This document shows positions 55,072 through 64,000 of a DNA stretch of 64,000 nt, piece by piece. The position numbers and the translations under genes were made by a program. The stretch comes from Pseudomonas prosekii. Its GTDB lineage: Bacteria > Pseudomonadota > Gammaproteobacteria > Pseudomonadales > Pseudomonadaceae. The notes under the pieces were generated by a model that made no database searches, was not told where the DNA came from, and saw only the letters and a program-made list of their open reading frames with translations. How positions within the stretch are numbered: the first letter of the stretch is position 1; each line of letters begins with the position of its first letter. Location of the stretch: assembly GCF_900105155.1 (NCBI RefSeq), contig NZ_LT629762.1, forward strand, positions 4,368,501 through 4,432,500, given 5' to 3'.

Positions 55072-55116
55072 CTGTGCAGTCTTACGGCTGCACAGGCCGC
55101 ATTTAATCGATATAAT
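55072..55116 (+). promoter_or_regulatory. Promoter region of fmdB-aspS with palindrome
   Basis: A perfect inverted repeat CTGTGCAG-N8-CTGCACAG at 55072-55095 covers the place of a -35 box for the perfect TATAAT at 55111-55116. The lack of a good -35 and the symmetry suggest a regulator binding site. Confidence 0.55.
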
Positions 55117-55176
55117 CCCGCTCTTTGCCGCAAAACCCTGCGTTTGCGGTAGCAATCTGATCACCGAGACAACCCC

Positions 55177-55398
55177 ATGCCGATGTACGACTATCAATGT
55201 GCTTCCTGTGGTCATCAGTTGGAAGCCATTCAAAAGATCAGCGCAGCACCGCTGGTCGACTGCCCTGCGTGCCAGGCACCAGAGCTGAAGAAGATGCTGT
55301 CCATGCCGGGTTTCCGCCTCAGCGGCACCGGTTGGTACGAAACCGACTTCAAGACCGGTTCGAAGAAAAACCTGGCCGGCGGCGACAAGGCTGACTAG
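55177..55398 (+). CDS. FmdB family zinc-ribbon protein
   Basis: 73 residues. MPMYDYQCASCGHQLEAIQK is the FmdB N-terminus; two CxxC knuckles (CASC and CPAC) bind one zinc. The tail FRLSGTGWYETDFKTGSKKN is also family-typical. FmdB proteins are thought to be regulatory, but the role is not known. It precedes aspS as in most Pseudomonas and probably shares its promoter. Confidence 0.92.
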   Translation: MPMYDYQCASCGHQLEAIQKISAAPLVDCPACQAPELKKMLSMPGFRLSGTGWYETDFKTGSKKNLAGGDKAD

Positions 55399-55504
55399 GT
55401 TTGCAACCTGTTGAACGACACGCGTGAGCTCTTGCATCATCTGGCAACTGCCGTGAGCACGACCTCCAACCGAATTTCGAATTACGAGAAGTGAAACCAC
55501 TACC

Positions 55505-57280
55505 ATGATGCGCAGCCATTATTGCGGCCAACTGAACGAAGCCCTGGAAGGCCAGGAAATTACCCTTTGCGGATGGGTTCACCGTCGCCGTGACCACGGT
55601 GGGGTGATTTTCCTCGATATCCGTGATCGTGACGGTCTGGCCCAAGTGGTGTTCGACCCGGACCGCGCTGAAACCTTCGCCGCCGCCGACCGCGTGCGCA
55701 GCGAGTACGTAGTCAAGGTCACCGGCAAGGTGCGTCTGCGTCCGGCCGGTGCGACCAACGCCAATATGGCGTCGGGCATGATCGAAGTGCTGGGCTACGA
55801 ACTGGAAGTGCTGAACGAAGCGGAAACCCCGCCGTTCCCGCTCAACGAGTTCTCCGACGTTGGCGAAGAAACCCGCCTGCGTTATCGCTTCCTCGACCTG
55901 CGTCGCCCGGAAATGCTCGAGAAGCTGCGTCTGCGTTCGCGCATGACCACCAGCATCCGTCGCTTCCTCGACGAAAACGGCTTCCTCGACGTCGAGACGC
56001 CGATCCTGACTCGCGCAACCCCGGAAGGCGCTCGCGACTACCTGGTGCCGAGCCGCACTCACGCCGGTTCGTTCTTTGCGTTGCCGCAATCGCCACAGCT
56101 GTTCAAGCAACTGCTGATGGTCGCCGGCTTCGACCGCTACTACCAGATTGCCAAGTGCTTCCGTGACGAAGACCTGCGCGCTGACCGTCAGCCGGAATTC
56201 ACCCAGATCGACATCGAGACCAGTTTCCTCGATGAAAAAGAGATCATGGCCATCACCGAAAAAATGATCCGCAACCTGTTCAAGGAAGTGCTGGATCTGG
56301 AATTCGGCGAATTCCCGCACATGACATTCGAAGAAGCCATGCGCCGTTACGGTTCCGACAAGCCAGACCTGCGTAACCCGCTGGAACTGGTAGACGTTGC
56401 CGACCAGCTCAAAGAAGTCGATTTCAAAGTCTTCAGCGGCCCGGCTAACGATCCGAAGTGCCGGATTGCCGCACTGCGCGTTCCAGGCGCTGCGAGCATG
56501 CCGCGCAAGCAGATCGACGACTACACCAAGTTTGTCGGCATCTACGGTGCCAAGGGCCTGGCGTACATCAAGGTCAACGAGCGCGCCAAAGGCGTCGAAG
56601 GCCTGCAGTCGCCGATCGTCAAGAACATTCCTGAAGCCAACCTCAATGTGATCCTCGATCGCGTTGGCGCGGTTGACGGCGACATCGTGTTCTTCGGTGC
56701 CGACAAAGCCAAGATCGTCAGCGAAGCCCTCGGCGCGCTGCGGATCAAGGTGGGTAACGACCTGAACCTGCTGACCTGCAAGTGGGTGCCGATGTGGGTT
56801 GTCGACTTCCCGATGTTCGAAGAGAACGACGACGGCAGCTTCACTGCCTTGCACCACCCGTTCACCGCACCGAAGTGCACGCCGCAGGAACTGGAAGCCA
56901 ACCCGGCGACCGCACTGTCCCGCGCCTACGACATGGTTCTGAACGGCACCGAGCTGGGTGGCGGTTCGATCCGTATCCACCGCAAGGAAATGCAGCAGAC
57001 CGTGTTCCGTCTGTTGGGTATCAATGAAGCGGAACAGGAAGAGAAATTCGGCTTCCTGCTCGACGCCCTGAAATACGGCGCGCCGCCGCACGGTGGCCTG
57101 GCTTTCGGCCTCGACCGTCTGGTGATGCTGATGACCGGCGCGCAGTCGATCCGTGAAGTGATCGCGTTCCCGAAAACCCAGAGCGCGGCTGACGTCATGA
57201 CTCAGGCACCGGGCGCTGTCGACGCCAAGGCATTGCGCGAATTGCACATTCGTTTGCGCGAAACGCCTAAGGCTGAATAA
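55505..57280 (+). CDS. aspS: Aspartyl-tRNA synthetase
   Basis: Charges tRNA-Asp (and in many pseudomonads also tRNA-Asn, for later amidation). 591 residues. An OB-fold anticodon domain ([20 protein letters not shown]), class II motif 1 ([20 protein letters not shown]), motif 2 with [20 protein letters not shown] near residue 217, the bacterial GAD insertion domain, and motif 3 [16 protein letters not shown] near residue 530 are all present. An alternative start one codon later is possible. Confidence 0.97.
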   Translation: MMRSHYCGQLNEALEGQEITLCGWVHRRRDHGGVIFLDIRDRDGLAQVVFDPDRAETFAAADRVRSEYVVKVTGKVRLRPAGATNANMASGMIEVLGYELEVLNEAETPPFPLNEFSDVGEETRLRYRFLDLRRPEMLEKLRLRSRMTTSIRRFLDENGFLDVETPILTRATPEGARDYLVPSRTHAGSFFALPQSPQLFKQLLMVAGFDRYYQIAKCFRDEDLRADRQPEFTQIDIETSFLDEKEIMAITEKMIRNLFKEVLDLEFGEFPHMTFEEAMRRYGSDKPDLRNPLELVDVADQLKEVDFKVFSGPANDPKCRIAALRVPGAASMPRKQIDDYTKFVGIYGAKGLAYIKVNERAKGVEGLQSPIVKNIPEANLNVILDRVGAVDGDIVFFGADKAKIVSEALGALRIKVGNDLNLLTCKWVPMWVVDFPMFEENDDGSFTALHHPFTAPKCTPQELEANPATALSRAYDMVLNGTELGGGSIRIHRKEMQQTVFRLLGINEAEQEEKFGFLLDALKYGAPPHGGLAFGLDRLVMLMTGAQSIREVIAFPKTQSAADVMTQAPGAVDAKALRELHIRLRETPKAE

Positions 57281-57306
57281 GGCCGGGCTGAGTAAGGCTG
57301 ACCCTG

Positions 57307-57340
57307 AAGGCGCATCCTCATGGGATGCGCCTTTTCTTTA
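57307..57340 (+). terminator. Rho-independent terminator after aspS
   Basis: AAGGCGCATCC / GGATGCGCCTT with a 5-nt loop, ending in TTTCTTT. It may be partial, since pmpR follows in the same direction. Confidence 0.8.
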
Positions 57341-57413
57341 GGTCGAGATTTTTTTTTGCTGGCCGGCGCTGATGCGCGGCGGGCAATGTTTCAAAGAGAA
57401 TTCGGAGCGAGTT

Positions 57414-58160
57414 ATGGCGGGTCATTCGAAGTGGGCGAACATCAAGCACCGCAAAGAACGTCAGGATGCCAAGAAGGGCAAGATTTTCACCAAGTGGATT
57501 CGTGAACTGACGGTTGCGGCCCGTCAGGGTGGCGGCGATCCGGGCTCCAACCCGCGCCTGCGTCTGGCGCTGGATAAAGCCCTCGGCGCCAACATGAGCC
57601 GCGACATCATTGATCGCGCGGTCGCGCGCGGTGCCGGCGCTGCCGATACCGACGACATGGTCGAACTGACCTACGAAGGCTACGGCCCGGGCGGCGTGGC
57701 GGTGATGGTCGAATGCATGACCGACAACCGCAATCGCACCGCAGCGGCGGTGCGCCATGCGTTCAGCAAGTGTGGCGGCAACCTTGGCACCGACGGCTCG
57801 GTGGCTTATCTGTTCGAACGCAAAGGGCAGATTTCCTTCGCGCCGGGCATCGATGAAGACGCGCTGATGGAAGCCGCGATGGAAGCCGACGCCGACGACG
57901 TGGTCACCCACGAAGACGGTTCGATTGAGGTGTTTACCTCGTTCGCCGGTTTCTATTCGGTGCGTAACGCGCTGGAAGCAGCGGGTTTCAAAGGTGACGA
58001 CGCGGAAATCGTGATGCTGCCGACCACCAGTGCCGAACTGGATCTGGAAGGCGCGGAGAAAGTGCTCAAGCTGATCGACATGCTTGAAGACCTGGATGAC
58101 GTGCAGAACGTTTATTCCAATGCCGATATCCCGGAATCGGTTGCCGCGCAACTGGGTTGA
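57414..58160 (+). CDS. pmpR: YebC/PmpR family transcriptional or translational regulator
   Basis: 248 residues, the family length. N-terminal [20 protein letters not shown] is the YebC signature; [20 protein letters not shown] near residue 90 and [15 protein letters not shown] follow. In P. aeruginosa PmpR was described as a repressor of quorum-sensing pqsR; other YebC proteins help ribosomes at poly-proline. ATG 57414 has GGAGCGAG upstream; an in-frame ATG at 57372 adds no family sequence. The ruvCAB genes follow. Confidence 0.95.
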   Translation: MAGHSKWANIKHRKERQDAKKGKIFTKWIRELTVAARQGGGDPGSNPRLRLALDKALGANMSRDIIDRAVARGAGAADTDDMVELTYEGYGPGGVAVMVECMTDNRNRTAAAVRHAFSKCGGNLGTDGSVAYLFERKGQISFAPGIDEDALMEAAMEADADDVVTHEDGSIEVFTSFAGFYSVRNALEAAGFKGDDAEIVMLPTTSAELDLEGAEKVLKLIDMLEDLDDVQNVYSNADIPESVAAQLG

Positions 58161-58177
58161 GGGCGAGTAAGATCCCC

Positions 58178-58266
58178 TGTGGGAGCGAGCCTGCTCGCGA
58201 GCGCGGATTTCAGGCAGCATCGTTGCTGAATATGAAACCGCTTTCGCGAGCAAGCTCGCTCCCACA
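58178..58266. repeat. REP inverted pair (AGCCTGCTCGCGAG type)
   Basis: TGTGGGAGCGAGCCTGCTCG at the left pairs with CGAGCAAGCTCGCTCCCACA at the right with a few mismatches; spacer about 40 bp. It lies between pmpR and ruvC. Confidence 0.88.
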
Positions 58267-58316
58267 TTTGTTATTCGTGTATTGAATACCGTGCTTTTAC
58301 TGAACCCGCAGGCGTT

Positions 58317-58841
58317 ATGACTTTAATCCTTGGTATCGACCCCGGTTCGCGCATTACCGGTTACGGCGTGGTACGCGATACCGGGCGCGGCTGCGTTTAC
58401 GTGGCGTCGGGGTGCATTCGCACCGGTTCCGGCGAGCTGCATGAACGCCTGCAAATCGTCTATCGCGGCGTGCGCGAAGTGATCCAGACCTACGGCCCGA
58501 CAACCATGGGCATCGAAAAAGTCTTCATGGCGCGTAACGCCGACTCTGCGCTGAAACTTGGTCAGGCGCGCGGCGCGGCCATTGTTGCTGGCGCCGAAGA
58601 AAGCCTGGAAATCGCCGAGTACACCGCGACCCAGGTCAAGCAAGCGGTCACCGGCACCGGCGCGGCGAATAAAGAGCAGGTGCAGATGATGGTCATGCAC
58701 ATGCTCAAACTCACCAGCAAACCGCAAATCGATGCCTCGGATGCGCTGGCAATCGCCATTTGTCACGCGCACACCCGTTCCAGTCTGCTGCCGCATGGCC
58801 TCGGGACTGCACGCAGTCGTGGCGGGCGCCTGCGTCTCTGA
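58317..58841 (+). CDS. ruvC: Crossover junction endodeoxyribonuclease RuvC
   Basis: Resolves Holliday junctions after RuvAB branch migration. 174 residues. Catalytic acidic residues are seen in [17 protein letters not shown] (Asp), [20 protein letters not shown] (Glu) and [20 protein letters not shown] (two Asp). It is followed at 115 bp by ruvA, so the three genes are one functional block; no LexA box was seen before ruvA. Confidence 0.97.
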   Translation: MTLILGIDPGSRITGYGVVRDTGRGCVYVASGCIRTGSGELHERLQIVYRGVREVIQTYGPTTMGIEKVFMARNADSALKLGQARGAAIVAGAEESLEIAEYTATQVKQAVTGTGAANKEQVQMMVMHMLKLTSKPQIDASDALAIAICHAHTRSSLLPHGLGTARSRGGRLRL

Positions 58842-58955
58842 TAGCATCAGCAATCATTTTTACGGGATGAGGGTTTTGCGCCTGTGTCGTCGGCGCCAAA
58901 CCCTGGTCCTGTCAGTCGCCAGCACCTGGCTGGCCAACGCTCAAGGATCTGAAAC

Positions 58956-59573
58956 GTGATTGGACGCTTGCGCGGCACCCTGGCTGAGAAACAGCCGCCG
59001 CACCTGATTCTGGATGTAAACGGCCTCGGGTATGAGCTGGAAGTGCCCATGACCACGCTGTATCGCTTGCCGTCGGTCGGTGAACCGCTGACGTTGCACA
59101 CCCATTTAGTCGTACGCGAGGACGCGCAGTTACTCTATGGCTTCTACGGCAAGCGTGAGCGAGACTTTTTTCGCGAGTTGATCCGTCTCAATGGTGTAGG
59201 GCCGAAATTGGCCTTGGCGCTGATGTCGAGTCTGGAAGTCGATGAGCTGGTGCGTTGCGTGCAGTCCCAGGACACCTCGGCGTTGACCAAGGTGCCGGGT
59301 GTCGGCAAGAAGACTGCCGAGCGTTTACTGGTCGAACTCAAGGACCGGTTCAAAGCCTGGGAAACCGTGCCGGCGATGTTTGCACTGGTGCCGAACCAGC
59401 CGGGAGGGCCGGATGCGCCAGCACCGGCAGTCACCGCCGAGAGTGATGCGATCAGCGCGCTGGTCTCCCTGGGCTACAAGCCGCAGGAAGCCAGCAAGGC
59501 GATTACCTCGATCAAGGAGAAAGGTTTGAGCAGTGAAGATCTGATTCGCCGTGCCCTGAAGGGAATGATTTAA
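58956..59573 (+). CDS. ruvA: Holliday junction branch migration protein RuvA
   Basis: 205 residues. It binds four-way junctions as a tetramer and loads RuvB. Domain I ([20 protein letters not shown]), domain II with helix-hairpin-helix motifs ([40 protein letters not shown]), and a C-terminal RuvB-binding helical domain ([20 protein letters not shown]) are visible. GTG start; the next gene starts at the base after the stop. Confidence 0.97.
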   Translation: MIGRLRGTLAEKQPPHLILDVNGLGYELEVPMTTLYRLPSVGEPLTLHTHLVVREDAQLLYGFYGKRERDFFRELIRLNGVGPKLALALMSSLEVDELVRCVQSQDTSALTKVPGVGKKTAERLLVELKDRFKAWETVPAMFALVPNQPGGPDAPAPAVTAESDAISALVSLGYKPQEASKAITSIKEKGLSSEDLIRRALKGMI

Positions 59574-60635
59574 GTGATTGAAGCTGATCGTCTGATTGCC
59601 GCCACGCCGGGCCCTCGTGATCGCGAGGAAGTTCAGGACCGGGCGATTCGTCCCCTCAGCCTGGCCGAATACATTGGCCAGCCCACCGTTCGCGAGCAAA
59701 TGGAGTTGTTCATCCAGGCCGCTCGCGGGCGCAGTGAATCGCTGGACCACACGTTGATCTTCGGCCCGCCGGGCTTGGGTAAAACCACGCTGGCCAACAT
59801 CATCGCTCAGGAAATGGGCGTGTCGATCAAAAGCACTTCGGGGCCGGTCCTTGAGCGCCCGGGCGATCTCGCCGCGCTGCTGACCAATCTTGAGCCGCAT
59901 GACGTGTTGTTCATCGACGAAATCCATCGGTTGTCGCCGATCGTCGAAGAAGTGCTGTACCCGGCGATGGAAGATTTCCAGCTCGACATCATGATCGGCG
60001 AAGGGCCGGCCGCGCGTTCGATCAAACTGGATTTGCCGCCGTTCACTCTGGTCGGCGCGACCACCCGCGCGGGCATGCTGACCAACCCGTTGCGCGACCG
60101 TTTTGGTATCGTCCAGCGTCTGGAGTTCTACAGCACCGCCGACCTGGCGACGATTGTCAGCCGTTCGGCGAGCATTCTCGGGCTGCCGCTGGACCCGGAG
60201 GGCGCCTTCGAAATCGCCCGTCGCGCCCGCGGCACGCCGCGAATCGCCAACCGCTTGCTGCGTCGCGTGCGCGATTTCGCCGAAGTGCGCGCCAAGGGCC
60301 ACATCACTAAGCCGATTGCCGACCTCGCGTTGAATTTGCTGGATGTCGATGAGCGCGGTTTCGATCATCAGGACCGGCGTTTGCTGCTGACCATGATCGA
60401 GAAGTTTGACGGCGGCCCGGTCGGCGTCGACAGTCTGGCCGCGGCGATCAGTGAAGAGCGCCACACCATTGAAGATGTGCTGGAGCCGTACCTGATTCAG
60501 CAGGGCTATATCATGCGCACTCCGCGGGGGCGGGTGGTCACTCGACACGCGTATCTGCACTTCGGTTTAAACATCCCGTCACGATTGGGCGAGATGCCCG
60601 TAGTAGACGAGTTCCTCGATGCAGTAGACGATTAA
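59574..60635 (+). CDS. ruvB: Holliday junction branch migration ATPase RuvB
   Basis: 353 residues, an AAA+ motor driving branch migration with RuvA. Walker [21 protein letters not shown] near residue 62, Walker [17 protein letters not shown], sensor-1 [20 protein letters not shown], and the C-terminal winged helix [20 protein letters not shown] start immediately after the ruvA stop. Confidence 0.98.
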   Translation: MIEADRLIAATPGPRDREEVQDRAIRPLSLAEYIGQPTVREQMELFIQAARGRSESLDHTLIFGPPGLGKTTLANIIAQEMGVSIKSTSGPVLERPGDLAALLTNLEPHDVLFIDEIHRLSPIVEEVLYPAMEDFQLDIMIGEGPAARSIKLDLPPFTLVGATTRAGMLTNPLRDRFGIVQRLEFYSTADLATIVSRSASILGLPLDPEGAFEIARRARGTPRIANRLLRRVRDFAEVRAKGHITKPIADLALNLLDVDERGFDHQDRRLLLTMIEKFDGGPVGVDSLAAAISEERHTIEDVLEPYLIQQGYIMRTPRGRVVTRHAYLHFGLNIPSRLGEMPVVDEFLDAVDD

Positions 60636-60773
60636 TCACCTTTGCGGGCTGATCGATTGAGCGTTTGTGTGGTCCTAGGGGCTCACATGACGAATCTTTC
60701 GCTGGAAAGCTGCATAAACAATGAAAAACAGTTGCCTGGCTGGATTGGCAACCTGAGGAGTAAGCACTAGAGT

Positions 60774-61241
60774 ATGCGCGCGCAAAACGGGCTTGAGCCT
60801 TCCGCATTTCGTTGTCGCGTTTATTACGAGGACACCGATGCGGGCGGCATCGTGTATTACGTTAATTACCTCAAGTTTATGGAACGGGCTCGAACCGAGC
60901 GGCTCCGGGAACTGGGCTTTGCCCAATCCCAGCTGGCAGGGGAGGACCTGTTGTTCGTCGTGCATTCCAGCGAAGCGCGATATCACGCGCCGGCGCGACT
61001 GGACGACGAACTGACGGTAAGCGCTGAAGTAATCGAATTGAACCGTGCCAGCCTGCGCTTTAAACAGCAGGTCAGGCGGGCTACGGATAATGTGCTGCTC
61101 TGCGAAGGGCAGTTTTTGGTGGCCTGTGTGCGCACTGACAGTTTGAAACCCCGGGCCATTCCCGAAGCTCTACGTGCGGCCTTTGCCGACGTGAGCGGCG
61201 CGGGTAAACACTCAAAGCAGGAGATAAAGCGTGGAAGCTAA
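60774..61241 (+). CDS. ybgC: Tol-Pal associated acyl-CoA thioesterase
   Basis: 155 residues, a single hotdog domain of the 4HBT family. The active-site loop is [20 protein letters not shown] with the catalytic Asp. YbgC-type proteins hydrolyse short-chain or other acyl-CoA thioesters and are always found at the head of the tol-pal operon. It overlaps tolQ by 11 bp. A hairpin GTTGCC-N10-GGCAAC lies at 60731-60752 in its leader, just before the GAGGAG ribosome site. Confidence 0.93.
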   Translation: MRAQNGLEPSAFRCRVYYEDTDAGGIVYYVNYLKFMERARTERLRELGFAQSQLAGEDLLFVVHSSEARYHAPARLDDELTVSAEVIELNRASLRFKQQVRRATDNVLLCEGQFLVACVRTDSLKPRAIPEALRAAFADVSGAGKHSKQEIKRGS

Positions 61242-61926
61242 CGTCGTCGACCATTCCTCCATGTGGAGCCTGGTCAGCAATGCCAGCGTCGTGGTGCAGT
61301 TGGTAATGCTGATTCTGGTAGCCGCATCGGTGACCTCATGGATCATGATCTTTCAGCGCAGCAACTTGCTGCGCGCCGGTCGACGTGCCCTGGAGAGCTT
61401 TGAAGAGCGCTTCTGGTCGGGTATCGACCTGTCCAAACTCTACCGTCAGGCAGGCAGCAACCCTGATCCGGATTCGGGCGTCGAGCAGATCTTCCGTGCC
61501 GGTTTCAAGGAATTCTCCCGTCTGCGCCAGCAGCCAGGCGTTGACCCGGAAGCGGTCATGGAAGGCGTGGCCCGTGCCATGCGCGTGGCGATTTCCCGCG
61601 AAGAAGAAAAGCTCGAACAGAGCCTGCCATTCCTCGCCACCGTCGGTTCCGTCAGCCCGTATATCGGCCTGTTCGGTACGGTCTGGGGGATCATGAACTC
61701 CTTCCGTGGTCTGGCCACTGCCCAACAGGCGACCCTGGCCACCGTAGCTCCAGGTATTGCCGAAGCACTGATCGCCACCGCGATCGGCCTGTTCGCGGCC
61801 ATCCCGGCCGTTATCGCTTACAACCGTTTTGCTGCACGCAGCGAAACCTTGCTGGGCCGTTACTACACCTTCGCCGACGAATTCCAGGCGATCCTGCACC
61901 GCAAAGTGCACACCAGCGAAGAATAA
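61231..61926 (+). CDS. tolQ: Tol-Pal system inner-membrane protein TolQ
   Basis: 231 residues of the MotA/TolQ/ExbB family, part of the proton-driven TolQR motor. An N-terminal span ([20 protein letters not shown]) and two C-terminal spans ([20 protein letters not shown] and [20 protein letters not shown]) with the conserved cytoplasmic loop are seen. GTG start overlapping ybgC. Confidence 0.96.
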   Translation: MEANVVDHSSMWSLVSNASVVVQLVMLILVAASVTSWIMIFQRSNLLRAGRRALESFEERFWSGIDLSKLYRQAGSNPDPDSGVEQIFRAGFKEFSRLRQQPGVDPEAVMEGVARAMRVAISREEEKLEQSLPFLATVGSVSPYIGLFGTVWGIMNSFRGLATAQQATLATVAPGIAEALIATAIGLFAAIPAVIAYNRFAARSETLLGRYYTFADEFQAILHRKVHTSEE

Positions 61927-61940
61927 GCAGGTAATTTCCA

Positions 61941-62402
61941 ATGGCTTTAATCGCTCGAGCTCGCAAAAAGCGCAAGCCGGTTGCCGAGATGAACGTGGTG
62001 CCTTACATCGACGTGATGCTGGTACTGCTGGTCATCTTCATGGTGACCGCGCCGATGCTCAATCAGGGCGTGAAAGTTGATCTGCCCAAGGTTTCCAGCG
62101 AAGCCTTGCCGCAGGACAACAACACTCAGGTCCTGACCATTTCGATCAAGTCTGACAAGACCTATTACTGGAACCTTGGCAGCGAAGTCGACACCGAAAA
62201 GCAGCAGGACAAGGCGATGACCTTGCCGCAGATGACCAGCGCGGTGACCAAAATCATCAGCGCCGGCAACGACAACGGCAAGCGCACCCAAGTCTTCATT
62301 CGTGGCGACAAGACCGTCGACTACGGTTCGGTCATGGGCGCCATGGGCGGGCTGCAGAAAGCCGGCGTCGGTAATGTTGGCCTGATTACCGAGGCGCCCT
62401 GA
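61941..62402 (+). CDS. tolR: Tol-Pal system protein TolR
   Basis: 153 residues. One N-terminal transmembrane helix carrying the proton-path Asp in MNVVPYIDVMLVLLVIFMVT, then a periplasmic domain with QVFIRGDKTVDYGSVMGAMG. It works with TolQ to energise TolA. It shares its last base with the tolA start. Confidence 0.96.
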   Translation: MALIARARKKRKPVAEMNVVPYIDVMLVLLVIFMVTAPMLNQGVKVDLPKVSSEALPQDNNTQVLTISIKSDKTYYWNLGSEVDTEKQQDKAMTLPQMTSAVTKIISAGNDNGKRTQVFIRGDKTVDYGSVMGAMGGLQKAGVGNVGLITEAP

Positions 62403-63481
62403 TGCAGCAACAACGAGAGCCAACAGCCTCGGAAAGCTACTTCTGGCCTAGTGTCTGGGCGATTGGCTTGCACGTGCTGGTTTTCGGCATGCTGTTTGTC
62501 AGCTTCGCCATGACGCCTGAGTTGCCGCCGGCCAAGCCGATTGTCCAGGCGACCCTGTACCAGCTGAAATCGAAAAGTCGGGCGACCACCCAGACCAATC
62601 AGAAGATTGCGGGTGAAGCGCAGAAGTCTGCTGCGCGCCAGACCGAAGTCGAACAGATGGAACAGAAAAAGGTCGAGCAGGAAGCGGTGAAGGCTGCGGA
62701 ACAAAAGAAAGAAGAAGCGGCTCAAAAAGCCGAGGAAGCCAAGAAGGCCGACGAGTCGAAGAAGTCTGAGGAAGCTAAAAAGGCTGATGAAGCCAAGAAA
62801 GCCGACGAAGCGAAGAAGACCGCCGAAGCCAAAAAGGCTGAAGAGAAACAATTGGCTGATATAGCCAAGAAGAAATCTGAAGAAGAAGCCAAAAAGGCTG
62901 CTGAAGAAGAGGCCAAGAAAGCGGCCGCTGAAGAAGCGAAGAAAAAGATTGTCGAGGACGCGAAAAAGAAAGCCGCGGACGACGCCAAGAAGAAATCCGA
63001 AGCTGAAGAGGCGAAGAAGAAAGTCGCCGACGAAGCGAAGAAGAAAGCTGCTGCCGATGCTGCGAAGAAGAAAGCGCAGGATGCGGCACGTAAATCTACC
63101 GAGGATAAAAAGGCTCAGGCCCTGGCAGATTTGCTTTCCGACACGCCGCAGCGTCAGCAGGCCTTGGCGGATGAGCAGGGTGACGAAGTCGCCGGCAGTT
63201 TCGATGATCTGATTCGTGCTCGGGCAGCGGAAGGGTGGGCTCGTCCTCCTTCGGCACGCAAAGGCATGACAGTTGTGTTGCAGATCGGCATGTTGCCGGA
63301 CGGCACGGTGACTTCGGTCAGCGTGGTCAAGTCCAGCGGTGATGGCCCGTTTGACGCTTCTACTGTAGCGGCGGTCAAGAATATTGGACGTTTGACAGAA
63401 ATGCAGGGAATGAAGCCGAGCGATTTCGCTCCGTATCGTTCATTCAAGATGACATTCACACCTGAGGATCTAGCCTTGTGA
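62402..63481 (+). CDS. tolA: Tol-Pal system protein TolA
   Basis: 359 residues. One N-terminal transmembrane helix ([20 protein letters not shown]), a very long Lys/Ala/Glu-rich helix from about residue 60 to 240 with repeats such as KKADEAKK and EAKKAAEE, and a C-terminal domain that contacts TolB/Pal ([40 protein letters not shown]). It spans the periplasm and links the TolQR motor to the outer membrane during division. The repeat tract is prone to length variation. The gene overlaps tolB by 4 bp. Confidence 0.95.
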   Translation: MQQQREPTASESYFWPSVWAIGLHVLVFGMLFVSFAMTPELPPAKPIVQATLYQLKSKSRATTQTNQKIAGEAQKSAARQTEVEQMEQKKVEQEAVKAAEQKKEEAAQKAEEAKKADESKKSEEAKKADEAKKADEAKKTAEAKKAEEKQLADIAKKKSEEEAKKAAEEEAKKAAAEEAKKKIVEDAKKKAADDAKKKSEAEEAKKKVADEAKKKAAADAAKKKAQDAARKSTEDKKAQALADLLSDTPQRQQALADEQGDEVAGSFDDLIRARAAEGWARPPSARKGMTVVLQIGMLPDGTVTSVSVVKSSGDGPFDASTVAAVKNIGRLTEMQGMKPSDFAPYRSFKMTFTPEDLAL

Positions 63482-64000
63482 GAAACCTTCTTCGAGGAAT
63501 GCTGGTCGTTATCTGCTGCATGGCAGGGTTAGCGACGGCAGACGAAAAAAACATTCTGGTCACCAGCGGCAGTGATCGGGCTACTCCGATTGCGGTAGTT
63601 CCGTTCGGTTACCAGGGCGGCACCGTCCTCCCGGACGACATGGCCGAAATCATTGGTAACGACTTGCGCAACTCGGGCTACTACTCGCCGATCGCCAAGC
63701 AGCAGATGATCAGCCAGCCGAGCCAGGCCAGCGAAATCATTTTCCGTGACTGGAAGGCGATCAGCGCCCAGTACATCATGGTCGGCAGCATTGTTCCGGC
63801 GGGCGGTCGTCTGCAGGTGCAATACGCACTGTTCAACGTCGCTACCGAACAGCAAGTGATGACCGGCAGCGTGTCGGGCAGCGTTGATCAACTGCGCGAC
63901 ATGGCGCACTACATCGCTGACCAGTCGTTCGAAAAACTCACCGGTATCAAAGGTGCGTTCTCGACGCGTCTGCTGTACGTGACAGCTGAGCGTTTCTCCG
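63478..64000 (+). CDS. tolB: Tol-Pal system periplasmic protein TolB (partial)
   Basis: GTG start at 63478 in a GTGA overlap with the tolA stop; runs off the window end after 174 codons. A signal peptide ([20 protein letters not shown]) is followed by the N-terminal TolB domain with [20 protein letters not shown] and [20 protein letters not shown]. The beta-propeller that binds Pal lies beyond the window. Confidence 0.95.
   Translation, partial: MRNLLRGMLVVICCMAGLATADEKNILVTSGSDRATPIAVVPFGYQGGTVLPDDMAEIIGNDLRNSGYYSPIAKQQMISQPSQASEIIFRDWKAISAQYIMVGSIVPAGGRLQVQYALFNVATEQQVMTGSVSGSVDQLRDMAHYIADQSFEKLTGIKGAFSTRLLYVTAERFS

Noticed and set aside
55349..57247. 632-codon minus-strand frame opposite aspS
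   Set aside because: Antisense shadow of aspS in GC-rich codon usage; composition biased to His/Gln/Val with no recognisable domain.
58909..58924. CTGT-like LexA candidate upstream of ruvA
   Set aside because: CTGT is present but the ACAG partner at 8-bp spacing is not, so it does not fit the LexA box.

Overview
The window is chromosomal DNA of a fluorescent Pseudomonas (P. fluorescens/P. putida-like). This rests on gene content and order (sadC, pyk, PilZ protein, MoxR operon, sbcB, mvaT, purU; secA-argJ; oprD-type porin, slyX; aspS, pmpR, ruvCAB, tolQRAB), which from memory follow P. aeruginosa PA4332-PA4309, PA4403-PA4394 and PA0958-PA0972. High GC, many GTG starts and many inverted REP pairs also fit.

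Layout. 1-5 kb: end of a diguanylate cyclase, a ferredoxin reductase, an enoyl-CoA hydratase, pyruvate kinase, a small lipoprotein and a PilZ protein. 5.0-21.0 kb: an accessory cluster with no place in the backbone: a small AT-rich unknown gene, a roughly 1000-aa protein of tandem Ig-like repeats, then a tightly coupled three-gene operon encoding a split Tc-toxin A subunit (TcaA-like plus TcaB-like) and a 1350-aa protein of Ig-like modules. 21-27.7 kb: a MoxR/DUF58/DUF4350/DUF4129/SpoIIM-like/RDD operon on the minus strand. 27.9-38.4 kb: sbcB, mvaT, purU, an envelope or polysaccharide gene trio with one member broken by an in-frame stop, an amino-acid chemoreceptor, a HerA-like ATPase and DciA. 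38.7-49.8 kb: secA, argJ, a glutathione transferase, a Nudix-ThiE fusion, a cobalamin adenosyltransferase, a sensor kinase, a PanE-like reductase, YajQ and an MscS-type channel. 50-64 kb: an OprD-type porin, a HIT protein, SlyX, a membrane cold-shock-domain protein, a Dps-like protein, a ribbon-helix-helix protein, FmdB, AspS, PmpR, RuvCAB, YbgC and TolQRAB (tolB runs off the window).

The most notable region is the Tc-like cluster. The TcaA/TcaB pair keeps the TcA signature motifs, including the C-terminal TcB-docking part, but no TcB or TcC gene lies in the window. Both larger intergenic regions of the cluster, upstream of the first gene and upstream of tcaA, hold a CTGT-N8-ACAG element. This is the LexA (SOS) box pattern, and each lies about 100-125 bp before a start codon. 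The suggestion is a DNA-damage-induced toxin or adhesin assembly with dedicated Ig-repeat partners; this is inference from sequence.

Other regulatory signals read directly from sequence: a 2 x 21 bp direct repeat fitting the Pseudomonas ArgR operator rule upstream of the OprD-type porin, a terminator-like hairpin in the yajQ leader, a palindrome before fmdB-aspS, and a 17-bp tandem repeat between pyk and the lipoprotein gene. No rRNA, tRNA, CRISPR array, transposase or integrase was recognised.
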